Positions 36,957-49,600 of a stretch of 62,825 bases of DNA are shown in pieces (the stretch's first letter is position 1; each line of letters opens with the position of its first letter). The stretch is from Conoideocrella luteorostrata (taxonomy: Eukaryota; Ascomycota; Sordariomycetes; Hypocreales; Clavicipitaceae). The translations under genes were made by a program, and so were the position numbers. The stretch is taken from contig JASWJB010000261.1 of NCBI GenBank assembly GCA_032433595.1, forward strand, positions 1 to 62,825, written 5' to 3'. Below the pieces are notes generated by a model. That model was not told the origin of the DNA, did no database searches, and saw nothing but the letters and a program-made list of their open reading frames with translations.

Positions 36957-39097
36957 GGGGCGCTATTGACGGTCAACATGCTGGGCAGAGGCTGCCTGTC
37001 CGGCGAGTTATCCAGCAAGAGAAGGTGTGGTCTGTTTTCGTTCGACGAGGGCATTGTTTTTTAGGTAGGCACGGATTGTGAAACAAATTTCTCCGTGCAA
37101 GTAAAAAGATGCGTACCTTCCAAGGTTGTTCACCGTCAATCATTCCGTACTTAACCCTGTCAAGTCGGCTGCTCGCATTTCAGCGTTACGCTTTAACGAT
37201 ACTCTACATGGAGTAGTATATATTGCAACGGCATTTACGTATCTCTTCTCGTGAATGCTCCATTCTCACGAATCCTCCCGTTTAGCCCAAATACGCCAAA
37301 ATCACGAAGAAGAAGAAAGAAAGCAGGGAAAAGAAAGGAAAAGAAAAGAAATTACATCCGTGCCACTATCGGATGTAAGAACTCAGTACTGCATGTACCG
37401 TCATACCTGTCTCATACGACCATTTCTCTCGAGTTAATGTGTCAATGACTGAGCTTGGCTGTTGTAGGGATAGCGTTGGCAGCAACTCTGCGCCGCTCCG
37501 TTCTAGCTTGACCCTTTCCACCAAAGAACTCGAGCATTCTCCACGGTAACAGCGGCGATCGCGGGCGGTTTCATATTGAAAGCTCAATTTTCTATCCCAA
37601 CAGCAATGCTAAATGATGCTCCACGCGCCGAGTGTAGCATGGCATTGGTTGCCAGCGCACATGTCAACCATCGCCGCTTAGTCGGAATGTCACCGGGGCG
37701 AGCAAACCCCGAGGCCGCCTCAGCTGGTCTGTGGCGACATCTCCACCGAGGAACTTCACGAATTAGTTCGGCTAATGACAGTTTTTCAACAGTTGACCTT
37801 GAGTTAACCATTGATACCAGCAGCCAGTTCTGACAGGTCAGGCTACCTGATCAAGCTGTGCGGACCATCATAATCATTAGCTCAAAATTAGGCTTGCTAG
37901 CTCCTCGACCGGATCATCATCTTCAATTGGAGATTTCGGAACCGACATTCGGCAGCGAGAGGAGAAGGAAGGCGCTGGCTACACGAAGACGTCGCCCAAG
38001 TCCCCGTCCAATTTGTCATCCAGTCGCAACAATTGCCATTCCGCCAGAATTGCCGACCGGCAAAACCACCATAATTAGTCTGCTTGCTCCACGCCGTCGA
38101 CGGTCTGGAAGCCAATGGTGAGAACGCCAACGCCGCGTGATCAGTATGTGCACGTGCTATCGAGCCACTCTGGCGAAGAGAGTCGTCCACTGTCGCCAAC
38201 CGGTGCTGATATCTGGATGCCCTACTATTGGCTCAAAAACGTAACATCGTGATTGTGATGGTTGGCTGACAGCACTAACAACTGCGTAGTAACAAGACCA
38301 AATACCGGGTAGTAGTCAGTTCTCCCCACTTGGTTCGGTAGAACTAATATAGACGAGATGATAAAGTACTCCGGGTGCCCGGTTTCATTATCCCGAGCTC
38401 GTCAAATGACATTTGAACGACAAGATTCCGGTCATTCTTGTAGACGCCGAGGCGCTGTCACCGCTGGAGGAGATAAAAGATACTCGGCCTCCTTGACACG
38501 GCGTTATACTAGCGTTTCATTAAGACGTCGCATCGGCTATAGCTGCGTGGCTGCCGATACGCCAAGTTGAACCACTACTAACTAGCAATCTAACCGGTTT
38601 TCGGCCTCGTCTGCGACACTGCCGCCTCTCCTCTCCTTCCGTTCAGGGCACTTCATTCGAGGCATTACCGAAAAGAGCGACGGCCTACTCTCTAAATCAC
38701 TATCGGTCAACAATGTACGCAGTATCCTGTCAGCATACATAGTCAGGGTGCTCAATTGCCGCTTCGTAGATTTGACTACCGAGTGTCCACCACGGCTCTT
38801 GCCTTCCTCCGTACCATGTAGTAGTTTCTAAAATACCGGCTCTCTTTTTATATGTTGCCATAGTTGTAGTGACCTGAATTGGCGAAAATTTTATCCGTTG
38901 CTCCTTATAGGGAAAGTATAAGTTGACTGTCTGTTTTGGTATGCTGAAATGGTTCATTTCCAACATGAGTACTCGGGAACTTTTGGCCCAGCACTGCCCC
39001 CAATTGTTCTACTCAGTGTGGATTTTAATCTTCAATTTTCAATCCTTAAACTATCTTTTTCTTATCTCGCTCTTGCGTACTTACTGCCCGCCATCAC

Positions 39098-39127
39098 TAT
39101 TATTATTATTATTATTATTATTATTAT
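39098..39127 (+). repeat. (TTA)n microsatellite
   Basis: About ten tandem TTA/ATT units. They create a spurious poly-isoleucine frame that should not be read as protein. Confidence 0.92.
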
Positions 39128-39143
39128 CATTTTCTTGGAATTA

Positions 39144-39220
39144 TTGGTCAATGTTCTCCGGCAGGGTCCAGCGGGCATTTGTTGTGTTTTTATCATCACC
39201 AGATAAGTCCATGAGGGACA
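39144..39220 (+). repeat. Diverged direct repeat, copy A
   Basis: About 77 bp beginning TTGGTCAATGTTC and ending near GAGGGACA. It is similar to 39862-39943, which starts with the same 13 bases and ends with a matching TCCAT-AGGGACA block. Several differences are C/T or G/A. It is probably a remnant of a dispersed element. Confidence 0.55.
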
Positions 39221-39861
39221 ACAAAAAAATAAATCAAAAAGTTATTTTTATTTTCTTTTTTGGAAAGCCTGATAACTAGTACGAGCGAGGATGTGGGTTT
39301 TGATCTGATGCCAATTAATATTACGTCGCAGTATGGTTTGGCAGCCTCTAGGGTAGTGTTCTACAATAGAAGCACATCAATATGTCCCATATGATTCAGA
39401 AGACTGATCATTAATTCTAGTGGCAGGTCGCAGGGGGCTCCAAGGCATCGAGCATTTTCTTTCAGAGAAGCAGACCGAACATCTTTATTAAGGAGACTGC
39501 TCAGCCAGCTCGGTCGAGATTCGTTTTTGGCCATTTCTTTACTGAAATTTGAATTCAGCTGCTGCGTGGGATACCCAATTTAACCATGTATAGTTGTTAT
39601 TTTGACTATGAATTGAAGGCTAACCACTTAATAGCTCAACCATGAACTGAAACTGCAACTAGGTGAACATTCAACAGCCAAAACCACAGTAAGGCTAAAG
39701 CTAATGCATCTTTGCTCTGGAACATGAGGCTGTGAATCTTGCACATCTTCTCTTTCCTTATCGGTGGCCACGTGGGCACGATAAATCAAGTCCGTAAAAA
39801 TGCTATAATTGAATGCAACTACTCAGGCATTATTGTACATTAGTATGCATGATAAGAATTC

Positions 39862-39943
39862 TTGGTCAATGTTCCCCAGCAGAGCATAGTCGGTATCTAA
39901 TTATGTGTTTTCTTCTGTATTGAGTAGAGTCCATTAGGGACAT
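39862..39943 (+). repeat. Diverged direct repeat, copy B
   Basis: Second copy of the repeat at 39144-39220, same orientation, about 720 bp away. The ends are well conserved and the middle is diverged. Confidence 0.55.
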
Positions 39944-41333
39944 GATTTTTTCTCTAAAGAAAATACATAATAATAAGCCGGTCTTACTGTTAATCATGTA
40001 AGAACTTGGCACAAATGCGGTTCAAATACGACTCATTGCTCAAATGGTCGTTCTTGTGCTTCCTCTGAAACCCAGCCGATGGGCTCAATTAGTCATAGCG
40101 GGCTTTATTTGGCTATTTGGCTAATTGGTTTGTGATTGAAGTTGACTCCATAACATGCAGTGTTCATGAATCATGGTCTCGGCCGCAGGACTCTCGTCAA
40201 CAAAACCATACCTATGGTACGGAGTATGGACTTTTCTCGCTTTAGTAGCTGATAAGATAGGGGGGAATAGAAATCTATTTAAGATAGACGGCTTGATTGT
40301 GCTATCCGAGGCGGATGCTGTGTAAAGGATGACGTGTCTTGATGCAGCTCTCGGGGCAAGAGTTGTGATGGTGGTGTTAACGTGGTTGTGATTCGCTCAA
40401 GCGCACTCAAAGTATGGAAATGTTCTCGGCGGAAGATCGAGTATTCTCCATAGTAAGTTAGTCTGCAGCTGGTTGTGTGCAATACTACAGGGGTTTTGTC
40501 CTGGATCTGTGCCTGAAAATGACGGCCATGTCGGACGCTGCAACCATTGGGAAGTTTTGACGCCGGGACTTCGTTCTCAGTCAGACGAGTGATTTTGGAG
40601 CTTTCAATTCAACGGAGAATGACTTATTCATTGGGGTTAATTTCATTGAAAGTCGGCTTTAGCGCGGATTTCGGCCTTTACGGGCTTCGACTGTCAGCAA
40701 TGAGTACGGACTATGGGCCGTCACGCCAGATACGTCACCGGTGCTGACAATTCAGATAGAGAAGGAGCTACCTAAGCTAGCGTCAGTATTGGGCCAAATA
40801 TGCCACAACGAACGCCCGGCGGCCTAAAAGCGTGACTTTCATAACGACGATGTGCGCGTCATACGTTCTATCAATCAATCAGTTGCAAACAACTAAATCC
40901 AGCCAGACTTGGCTTCCACGTTTCTTTGTCAGCAGACGGCGAGCGACAACCGATAGATTGTGGTACCCCGTTTGCCTCAAATCTAGCCGCCTCACCGCAA
41001 TTGTTAGCAACTCGGCTGGCAGGCCGCATAATGTGCGCAACCTTGAATACGTAAGGCCTTGAATCAGCTTTGGGCAGCCTCAAAATCTGAGGCGCCCGTA
41101 TATTCAACGCTTTGCTACGGTACGGAGAACTTAACGCAAGCCGTGAGGCTGTGTGGCATGAAAGACGTTGAGGCTGTTATCATCTCTCGGTCTCAGGTCA
41201 CAGTCACGGCCACAGTCGTCCCATATTCTCGGTGGACCCACCATCTCCATCTGTTGAAATTGTTTCCGAACTGTAATCCCCCTTCTAGATAGCAAATTCC
41301 GGCATCACGGACTAGAGGTCGCGGAACCTGCTC

Positions 41334-44295
41334 ATGCCGTCCCAGCAGCACCAACCGGACCCGTCCGGGTCCGGTGCGTCGCATAGCATGGAGCCTCTGG
41401 CATGTGTCATGTGTAGGTCTCGGAAGCTCAAATGTGATCGAACGAAGCCGGCGTGTGCACGCTGCCGCAAAGTCGGTAGTGAGTGTGTATATCCAGAATC
41501 TCGGAGAAGGCCTACATTCAAGCGGAGGAATGTCAAGGAGATTGAAGCTAGACTCGGTAAGCATTCGACTCAAAATCACATCACTGTCATGATTGTACCT
41601 TTGTCCACTGGAAAAAACCATCCCCTCGCCTTTACGTCTCCATGCAAACCATGCATACTTAAAAGACATTGTCTTACATAGAGATCAGCCCAGGTAGAAA
41701 GTTATCTGAAAGAAGTGAACAAGGGTGTTGACGAAGGCACCGAAAACATCTCGAAGCCTCTAGATGCTCCTCTTCGTCAAGGGGACCTTACCTTTGAGGG
41801 TGGACTGCCAGACCATAAAGACACGACTCAAGAGCACGTGGCGACAGCCTTTGGCTTTTCAGACTATGCTGCTCCTCAAGGTGATTCCTTCATGGGAAAT
41901 GACGACGGTGCTCTCATGGGTCTGGGCTACTCAGAGACCTTGCCGCCTTATGACGTACAAGAACAACTGTATGTAAAAGACCATTCTTTACCAACATTGT
42001 CCTCTTCGTTTGTCTAACGTGACTAGAAACAACACGTTTTTCCTTGTGCATTATCACTTCGTTCCCATTATCCATTCTGGTAGATACTATCAGTCATTAT
42101 ATGCTGGTCCACTGAGAAAACCGCCCATGAGTTTGCAATATGCGATATGGGCCATGGCTGCAAATGGCCATGCCAAGTACGACCAGTATGCGGAAGTCTT
42201 CTATAAAAGAACTCGCCAGTACATTGAAGCGGATGAGATGAAGGTCAGATGACGAGCTTGCCCCTTGATAAGTCAATTGCAACCCGATACTAACAGAGGC
42301 TACCTGCAGGATCATGGGGAGCATTTTATCACAATCGCGCACGCCCAAGCCTTGTGTCTTTGTGCTGCTTTTGAAGCCAAGAAGATGCTATTCACAAGAG
42401 CATCCATGAGTTGCGCCAAAGCTGTCCGACTTTGCCAAATGATGGGATTAGACCGGTTGGACGGGACTGGCGATGACCTGCCTCCCTCTCTAGGCCCTCA
42501 CACCTCGTGGCAAGAGTTGGAAGAGAGACGGAGAGTGTTCTGGGGCGCCTTTGCCATTGATTCGCATGCCAGTATCGCGACAGGCTGGCCAACATTAATA
42601 AACCCAGATGACGTGAGACAAAATTCGAAGATGTGTGCATTTTTGAGAGGTTCAAGTATGCTAACATGGGCGAATTCAGGTAATGACGCGACTTCCTGCT
42701 TCGGAAGAAGCCTTTGCCTCCGGCAACGAGGAAACATGCCCCTTTTTTGAGGAGGTATTCAACGGCTCTCCCTATGGTACCTTTGCGGGTACAATCATAA
42801 TTTGCCACATCTTCCGCGAAATTCTAAAGCATGTTCACCGCTGCAAACCCTCTGATCGCCCTGATGACATGATGGAAGGTCCGTTTTGGAAGCGGCATCG
42901 GGACCTTGACAATAAGTTATCCAGCGCCTTCATGTTTCTTCCTGCCAATCTTCGGTTGCCGAGAGGTCTACGAGATCCCGGTTGCATTCACATGAACCTT
43001 AACCTGCATGCTGCGGTAATTATTTTTCACCATGCCGCTCTGGAGAAAGCAGAGCTTCACAAATTATCAGAGAGTGTGACGGATATGAGTGTTTGTCGAA
43101 TGAAAACTTCGGCGGACGAAATTGTCAACATTCTCAAAATGAGCTCCCATTCTCCACATGTCTTTGTAAGTCCTAGGTTTACACCCTTAAGCTACCACCG
43201 CATGTATATCACCAGAGTGCTTGGAAGTTTATTCTGGCATGCTAATACCTCGCCTTACAGAAAAGCCCCCTGTGCGCCTTGTCATTATACTGTTGCACGA
43301 CTGTGTATGTGTATCTGGCGAAAAAGAACCCCATTGGTGGCATCACGCCAGTAGACAAATCCAACCTGGAGATTATCCTCCAGGCCATGGAAGCTATCGG
43401 GCGAAAACATGAAATGACTTGTGCGTTTTTGCAGCAAGCATGTTTGGATATTGAACGCAACAATCTTAAATCAGTACTCAAGCTTCCAACTCTAGAAAAG
43501 TATAGGGGCTCTTTCGGTCCGTCGCCGAACTCCAACATCCCGTTAATATCACGGAGCTCGGTGTCAAGGCACACCAAAATCACGCCTGTGCTACCGGGAA
43601 GACTCCCTCTCAACAAGCCGCAGGGCAAGATAATGCCCCGTCACTCGAGATTGGACAAGGGCGACCCGCCATTCGGCCCAACGGAAAACCAACCCGTTGA
43701 CAGAAATTTTCTCAACACTGATTGTTTTCAACCAGTGCTGGGAGCCGTCACTCGCAATGTTGGAGCTGGACCGTCGGACAGGACGGACAACAAGAGGAAG
43801 AGAACGTCACCGAACCCCGCAATCGGAATCATGAGTTCATCAGTGGATAGTCGGGTCGGTCCAGAAATCGAATTCAATGATCAGACATCATTGCTCAGCA
43901 GTGGAATCGGACTGGACATGCTTAATCCTACGAACGATGCATCCTTCGTTTTGCCTGACCGAACTAACTCATCAACATCCTCTCCAGCGTACCGACCTGG
44001 CAACTCTGGTTCCGAGCCCTTTACAGGAAGTTCATATACCACCCCCTCAGGTCTTGGCAACACGCCAGAGGAGAACAGGATCGATTTGCGGACATTTCAA
44101 GACCGAATGCCCCAGATCTGGCAGGCGGCGCAGATGCAGTCCATGCAAGATGCCATGTTCACCTCGTCGGTAACTGAGGCACTGTTTAATATGGCTGGAA
44201 TTGATGAGAACAGTGCCATGCCGACGTCATGGGAGACCTGGGGGGAGTCAATGACTTGGCGGAGCGACATGCCAGGGCCAGGGCCCGCGCCATAA
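41334..44295 (+). CDS. Zn(II)2Cys6 transcription factor with fungal-specific regulatory domain
   Basis: Six exons: 41334-41556, 41689-41968, 42027-42243, 42310-42612, 42680-43165 and 43261-44295; all phases agree, giving 847 aa. The zinc cluster is canonical: C24, C27, C34, C41, C44, C51 (CX2CX6CX6CX2CX6C), then basic RRRPTFKRR and a short coiled coil (EIEARLAQVESYLKEV). The middle region carries the fungal-specific factor domain, with PPMSLQYAIWAMAA, AHAQALCLCAAFEAKKM and RRVFWGAFAIDSHASIATGW. The last 300 residues are Ser/Pro/Thr/Asn-rich and probably regulatory. The third intron has a weaker GTCAGA donor. It converges on the GPI-anchored aspartic protease. The regulon is unknown; no adjacent enzyme cluster suggests a target pathway. 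Confidence 0.9.
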
Positions 44296-45124
44296 TGCGT
44301 GCTCGGGATGGGAGGTGGTAGCTGGATGGTGGGTTGGCCTGGATTGGTGAATAATATCATGAGAAGGAGAAGTCAATACCACGTTATGCATGATATGTTG
44401 CGGGCTCTCGTATATGAAGATATAGCCGGTATAGCTGGCCGTGCTCGATACGGGAGACTTGACAGCCTATAATAAATGGTCGGCCATTAATAGGACCAGG
44501 CGCGACGGATGGCACCCTACAGAGACGATGCCCGAGGAAAGCTCGTTGATTATGGCTGGCTCTCTGTTGTATGTATATTAATCTTACAATTCACATCTCG
44601 TACCTATGTATCAGTTACAAAGAGAGAAATCCCACCTTCAGTTCACGTCGTACCGGATCAAGCAAATAGTATGTAGGCCATTCATTTTACAAATCGCGAA
44701 CGACAAATGGCTACGGCGTGACTATTACATGGATGGTGAGTGGGACCATCCCAAGTGTGCAAGCTGGGGGGTTTTTGTTCTAATTATATTATCAACAGAA
44801 ATTTTCTCTTGCTTTCCTTACATGTTGCTACGTAAAACTTCCATTCCATTCTGCAATGCTTGACGCGGTTGCGAAAGCTGCCGAAGGCTACACGTTACAT
44901 TCTTGACTTGTAATATAGAATATACGTAGTAAGATAGTTCGTTTTAATATCATAACATATGACACATGTTTATCTATCATGTCTTGTATCTTATGTTGGT
45001 GATAATTCTAATAGACGCCAAACACCACCGCAATGCATCATTCGTAATTTGATTCAAAACACCTAGCACCGATCTTTTCAACCCGGTCTTTGTGCAAAAT
45101 ATCGTCCAAGCACCACAAAGAAAA
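44296..45124. other. Convergent 3' region between regulator and aspartic protease
   Basis: About 830 bp between two convergent stop codons. No coding frame or RNA gene is supported; it presumably carries both 3' UTRs. Confidence 0.5.
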
Positions 45125-46628
45125 CTATCCAAACATGAACGCCGCACCAACTGCCGCAACAACCAACAACAGCACTTCGATAGAAGGCGCAACTCCAGCC
45201 GCAGCACTATCGCTCTGCGAGGTTTTCTTGTTGCTTCCACCGCTGGCCCCTGGCAATCCGGTAGTCGCAGTTACTGGGTTGCTAGCCTTTGTAGCCGATG
45301 GCACGCCGTTGGAGCCACTCGTTATTTCGATGACATTGGACGTGGTGACATTGGTTTTGGCATTGGCCAGGGAAATCTCGTTATTGTCCATGTCATACAC
45401 AACGTAAGCGCTGCGTAGGAAGGTATCGCCCAGGACGCTGGTGGAATCTCCTGCCGGTGCTATACCAAACAAACAAGCCTCCACGTTATTGTCAAAAGTC
45501 ACCTTCTTCCCCGTTAGATCGCGCAGGTCGAGTATCATTTCTGCGAGTGATACGGTAATGGACGCTGGAGAGCTGAATTGGAAGGTCAAGCTAGTATTTT
45601 TGTTTCGCATAGAACAGGGGATAAAAGCGGCACCCTCCGCGTCCTGGTAGACTGCGTTGACTAGACTGTATATTTTGGTCGTAATATTATTGGGGAGATA
45701 CGTAAGTGAAGATCCAGTGTCGAGTAGTACACCTAGGGCCGTGTCGCTCGCGGCGGTTGTGGAACCTACCTTGAGGCCAGTCATGGTGACGAAGAACTGG
45801 CTATAGGCGTTGTTGACCTTTTGAATGGGCACGCTGACTAAACTGCCCTCGAATTTGCTTGTGTCGACCCCTCCAAAGAGAATGTTACCGGTATTCGCAT
45901 CCACATCGTTCAACCATAAACTAAAGGCTGTGGATGGAATCATGCCGTCGGCCTGCATTTTCGCCGGCAGATTATGGTACGACTGCTTCCCGGCCCGCAC
46001 TACTTGGACTTCGTTATTGGGATATCCTATCCCTAACACGTTCTGTGCCGATGCGCTGTCATAGCCGATCCCGAATTGGAAGGACGATATGTTCTGGCCG
46101 GAAAAGCGCATGATATCGGTAGCATAATCTCCTGCGGCGCCCGAGTTGTCGACATAGGAAATGTTGAAGTAGCTGCCGACATACTCATATGTTGATGATT
46201 TGTTGGCGGTGTATGTTTGTGAGTAGGAGCAAGGTTGTTGTGACAAAGAGCAGAGCCGCGATGAGGGTGTGTTCACCCACATGTCACTGCTCCCAGTATC
46301 AACATGAAGCCGTACGCTTTGGGGAGGCGTCCCCAGGGTTGTGTTTAGGAAATACAATGTTTGCTTTACAAATGTCAGTCAGTTTCACACTTCGTAAACC
46401 AGGGAACACTTCCACACATACCAAGTTATCCAGTTCTCCTGTGACAGGCGCGTTCCTTCTCTGCATCCTTCTCTTGTCGTGAGCTACAGGGTCTTGTATC
46501 TCGGACCTATGTATCGGGAGACCGACCACCCGGGCTTGTGCAACATGCGCTCTCGGTTGTATGGACAAGCTATCGGCTATCTGCAGAATGGTGGAGAAGA
46601 CAAAAACAAAATTTGACATCGACTTCAT
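45125..46628 (-). CDS. GPI-anchored pepsin-like (yapsin-type) aspartic protease
   Basis: Two exons, 46628-46422 and 46363-45125, joined in phase 0 (GTATGT donor), give 481 aa. An N-terminal hydrophobic signal peptide is followed by a pro-region containing the basic run DKRRMQRR, a likely processing site. The mature domain has both catalytic motifs of family A1: VDTGSSDMWV (D about 91) and LLDTGSSLTYL (D about 284). The C-terminus has a Ser/Gly/Ala-rich stretch and a final hydrophobic tail (VLLLVVAAVGAAFMFG), the layout of a GPI-anchor signal. The protein is therefore expected at the plasma membrane or cell wall, where yapsins process surface and secreted proteins. The start at 46628 was chosen because the signal peptide begins there; an upstream ATG at 46661 would add charged residues before it. 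Confidence 0.92.
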
Positions 46629-49600
46629 GATGAAAGACCGTATATCCCATCTACCCATCAAGCATCTAAATTAAGCCCGAGGAGAAGGGTGCGCGCCGCA
46701 ATAAATGTAAGAAATATTCGTGAATAGGCGTCGTAAGATGGATAATGTCTATAGGTTCCCCAACTCCAGTATTGGATTACACAAGTGGCAGCAAACGAAC
46801 TGAATGCCGGTCAACTAAATCTGGGAAACCCTCCTTCCTTTAAGTTGCAGAAGTGGCGACGCAGTATCCAGCATTCACGGCAAGGCCAACGCGAGGCTGG
46901 ATAATCAAGCCAACTCAGCTGCCGGCAATAGCGGCTTAGTGGGACCGCCAGGATTCGTAACCACCCTCCTTCTCTATTATTTGAGCGCCAAGATTTTGGG
47001 TGGCGGAGATGTAGCACCGAAAAATGGGAAATTTATCGAACTAGGACGGCTAAATCGGATCAGAGAATGCTGTGGCGGGAAAATTCGAGGGTCCTACTCC
47101 TCCGAAATCGTCCTGGCGTCGTAATCAACCAACGGGATTCTGTGAAGCCATGACTGGCTACCGAGAAGGCGGACTGATGAACCAGAAGGAGCACAATTTT
47201 TGGAGAAAAGAAGAGCAATATAGGTATGATTCGGCTGTAGAAGACGATTTGTGGGAGCACAGCATAATATTAAACATGTCATTAGTGAAACCAGAAAATA
47301 ATCCAGCGGCATGAGCCGGGGAGGCTGTGGGCATTGGCTCCATGATACATAGGTAAAAGTGGCCGGCCCAAATTGACGGGCCAGTGGTCAAACTCACATG
47401 GGCACAATTGGATCTTGGCTCTTGGCAGAAGTATCGCACTCGCTATGATACTAAGAAAGAAACATGTTGGGTGAGAAACACGTAACGTAACCCAGTGTGT
47501 TGGACACCAGGGGATCAACGGAACCAACAATTCCGCTTGGCGAGACGACAACAATATGGAATATGCGGGGATCCTTGGGGTTCATGGTGTGGAACCCCTG
47601 GCTGATGTGACGCGCGGCCCCAAACGTTCGAGGCGACAGCGTGGAAACCAACGACAGTGAACGCGTGAGGAGACTGCGAGCTCGATGGGACTTCGTACCG
47701 CACTGTTGGCCGGCCCAAGACGAGGTGGTATTTGTGTTGGTGTTTATGTCGGCGACGACTCATTGAATGATGGAGAATACAATAGTTATCGAATCGGCTC
47801 GATCGGCCGCCGCAGCGGTGAAGCCCAGAACGCCCATCCAATTTGATGCTGGACGTCATGAGACGAGAGTTAGTCAGGTGCCTATTGTTGAAAGCTAGCC
47901 CCGCGCAAACATTTGACTGCCTTCTTCCCGCTCCTGCGTCCATCAATTGGCGCCAAGGAGCTCATTCTGGTGCTCAGATGTCTATTGCAAGCAGCCTGGA
48001 ATAGACGACGCCTCGTGCCCAGAATAGAAACGCTCGTGCTCATTCACGTTGATGCGTGGTGGGTTTCAACCCTCCCTGCCCCCCTGTTCCCACCTTGCCA
48101 TGGACTAACTGGGCTGGGCCAGGATGGCAGGATGGCACCCGATCGGCGCTAGAGACCACTCCCTCATCGCCATGCTGACAAGCTCGGAAGGATGGAAGAA
48201 TGCTCGTGGCGTGGATCAATGATGGTAGTCTGAAATGAGCGGAAAACCAGCTCAGATAATGCTGGAGCAGAAGAAACGTGCTTCATCAGAAACGAGGCAT
48301 CAATTGGGGACGGCAGGTCGCTCCTTCCACAGCTTCAGCTCCCATGAGTAAGCACCTGATACTAACAAGTCACCACGAATATGAGCACAAGCGACATTGT
48401 TAAATTGAACTTCGCAGCTCAGCAAACATGGTACAACTAGGCAGCCTAGCCAACATCATCAAATTCAGGAGCCCCGAACTTGGAGGATCAAACTGGTAGG
48501 CATGAAGACCTGACTCAAGGACGCCATCATGCCCGGTCTCTCACACCTCAATGCAATAGCGATTGTACAACCGAGCCTGGACATTGAACGCAATATCGAC
48601 TCGATGCAGGATGTGCGCCACTCCAATTCAATATAATTCACCGTTCCCAGCCTGTCCGCGTCTTTGCCCGCCACAAAATTAAGCTTCGGTCAGCCAACCA
48701 TGGATACTGTACTGTACTAAGCCGTCACGGAAGGATCTGCATTGAAAGGCTTGTCCCAAAACAGGACCAGCCCGCGGTAACCCGAGACATGCCACACCTT
48801 ATTTGTATCAAGATTGGTGTATTTGGAACTATCATTTTCATCTCGAGAATCTGAAACAACGCCTTTTTTCATTCAAAACATACTAGTAGGGCTGAGCAAC
48901 GTGAAACTGACTGATGCATGGGTACTCTACAGTCGCGGGCAACACAGCCTTCCGCTTTTTTAAAGATATAAGCGAGCAGTGCCAGGAGCGGACGATACAT
49001 CAAACTACTTGATCTGTATCTGAGCAGCCAAAGACTTCCCCTTTTTCTTCTTCTGCCCGTCCATAACGTGCGTTAGTATTGACGTACTATAAAGTGCCCA
49101 AGTTCTCCCTTGTCATCAGTCAATCTTATCGGTGCGAATCATACTGGCAAATACTCACTATCGGTGTTTGCCATCTGCTCTGTCGCGACCATGCCATGCA
49201 GCTTATCTCACATGCATTATGCTTAATTCTGGGGCTTATTACTACACCAGGCACGTGGCGAAGGCTGCCACTTTCTAAGGCAATTTTTCACGATTTCCAT
49301 ATATTCAAACCAAGCATTTTGCTAGTATTAAAACAACTCAATATTAATAGTAAATGATAGGCAGACGGGAGAGCTTAGAAGATCGCAGAAGTTTATGGAA
49401 ACCCAGTTGGATGCTCTAGGGTCTTTCGCCCGCAGTCACCCACCTTCCCGTGAGCGTGAGCGTGGCTCTTGGGCTTGCTTCAAGGGCACGACCACCAGTA
49501 ACTGCCCGGATGACTTGTATCGTGACGGCCTAACTGGCACCCAAATCTCCGATTGCTCAGCTTCTGACAGCGACGAGTCTCAAAACTGTGACCGTTCCAC

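Larger units (their letters stand above)
33837..41333. other. 7.5-kb gene-free stretch with clustered TACGGAGTA motifs
   Basis: No intact gene is recognised. TACGGAGTA or its complement occurs at 34704, 35004, 35311, 35694, 35701, 35882, 36592, 36714 and 40218. Other structure: an A/G tract (36917-36956), a TTA microsatellite (39098-39127) and a diverged direct repeat (39144/39862). A minus-strand frame at 38730-38966 looks protein-like (MATYKKRAGILETTTWYGG) but is unidentified. Confidence 0.5.

Noticed and set aside
38949..39206. Membrane-protein-like frame with a run of isoleucines
   Set aside because: The isoleucine run is only the translated TTA/ATT microsatellite.
47515..47946. 143-codon minus-strand frame near 47.7 kb
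   Set aside because: A second frame on the same strand (47451-47651, NPKDPRIFHIVVVSPSGIVG) looks as good, and neither can be extended into a gene model.
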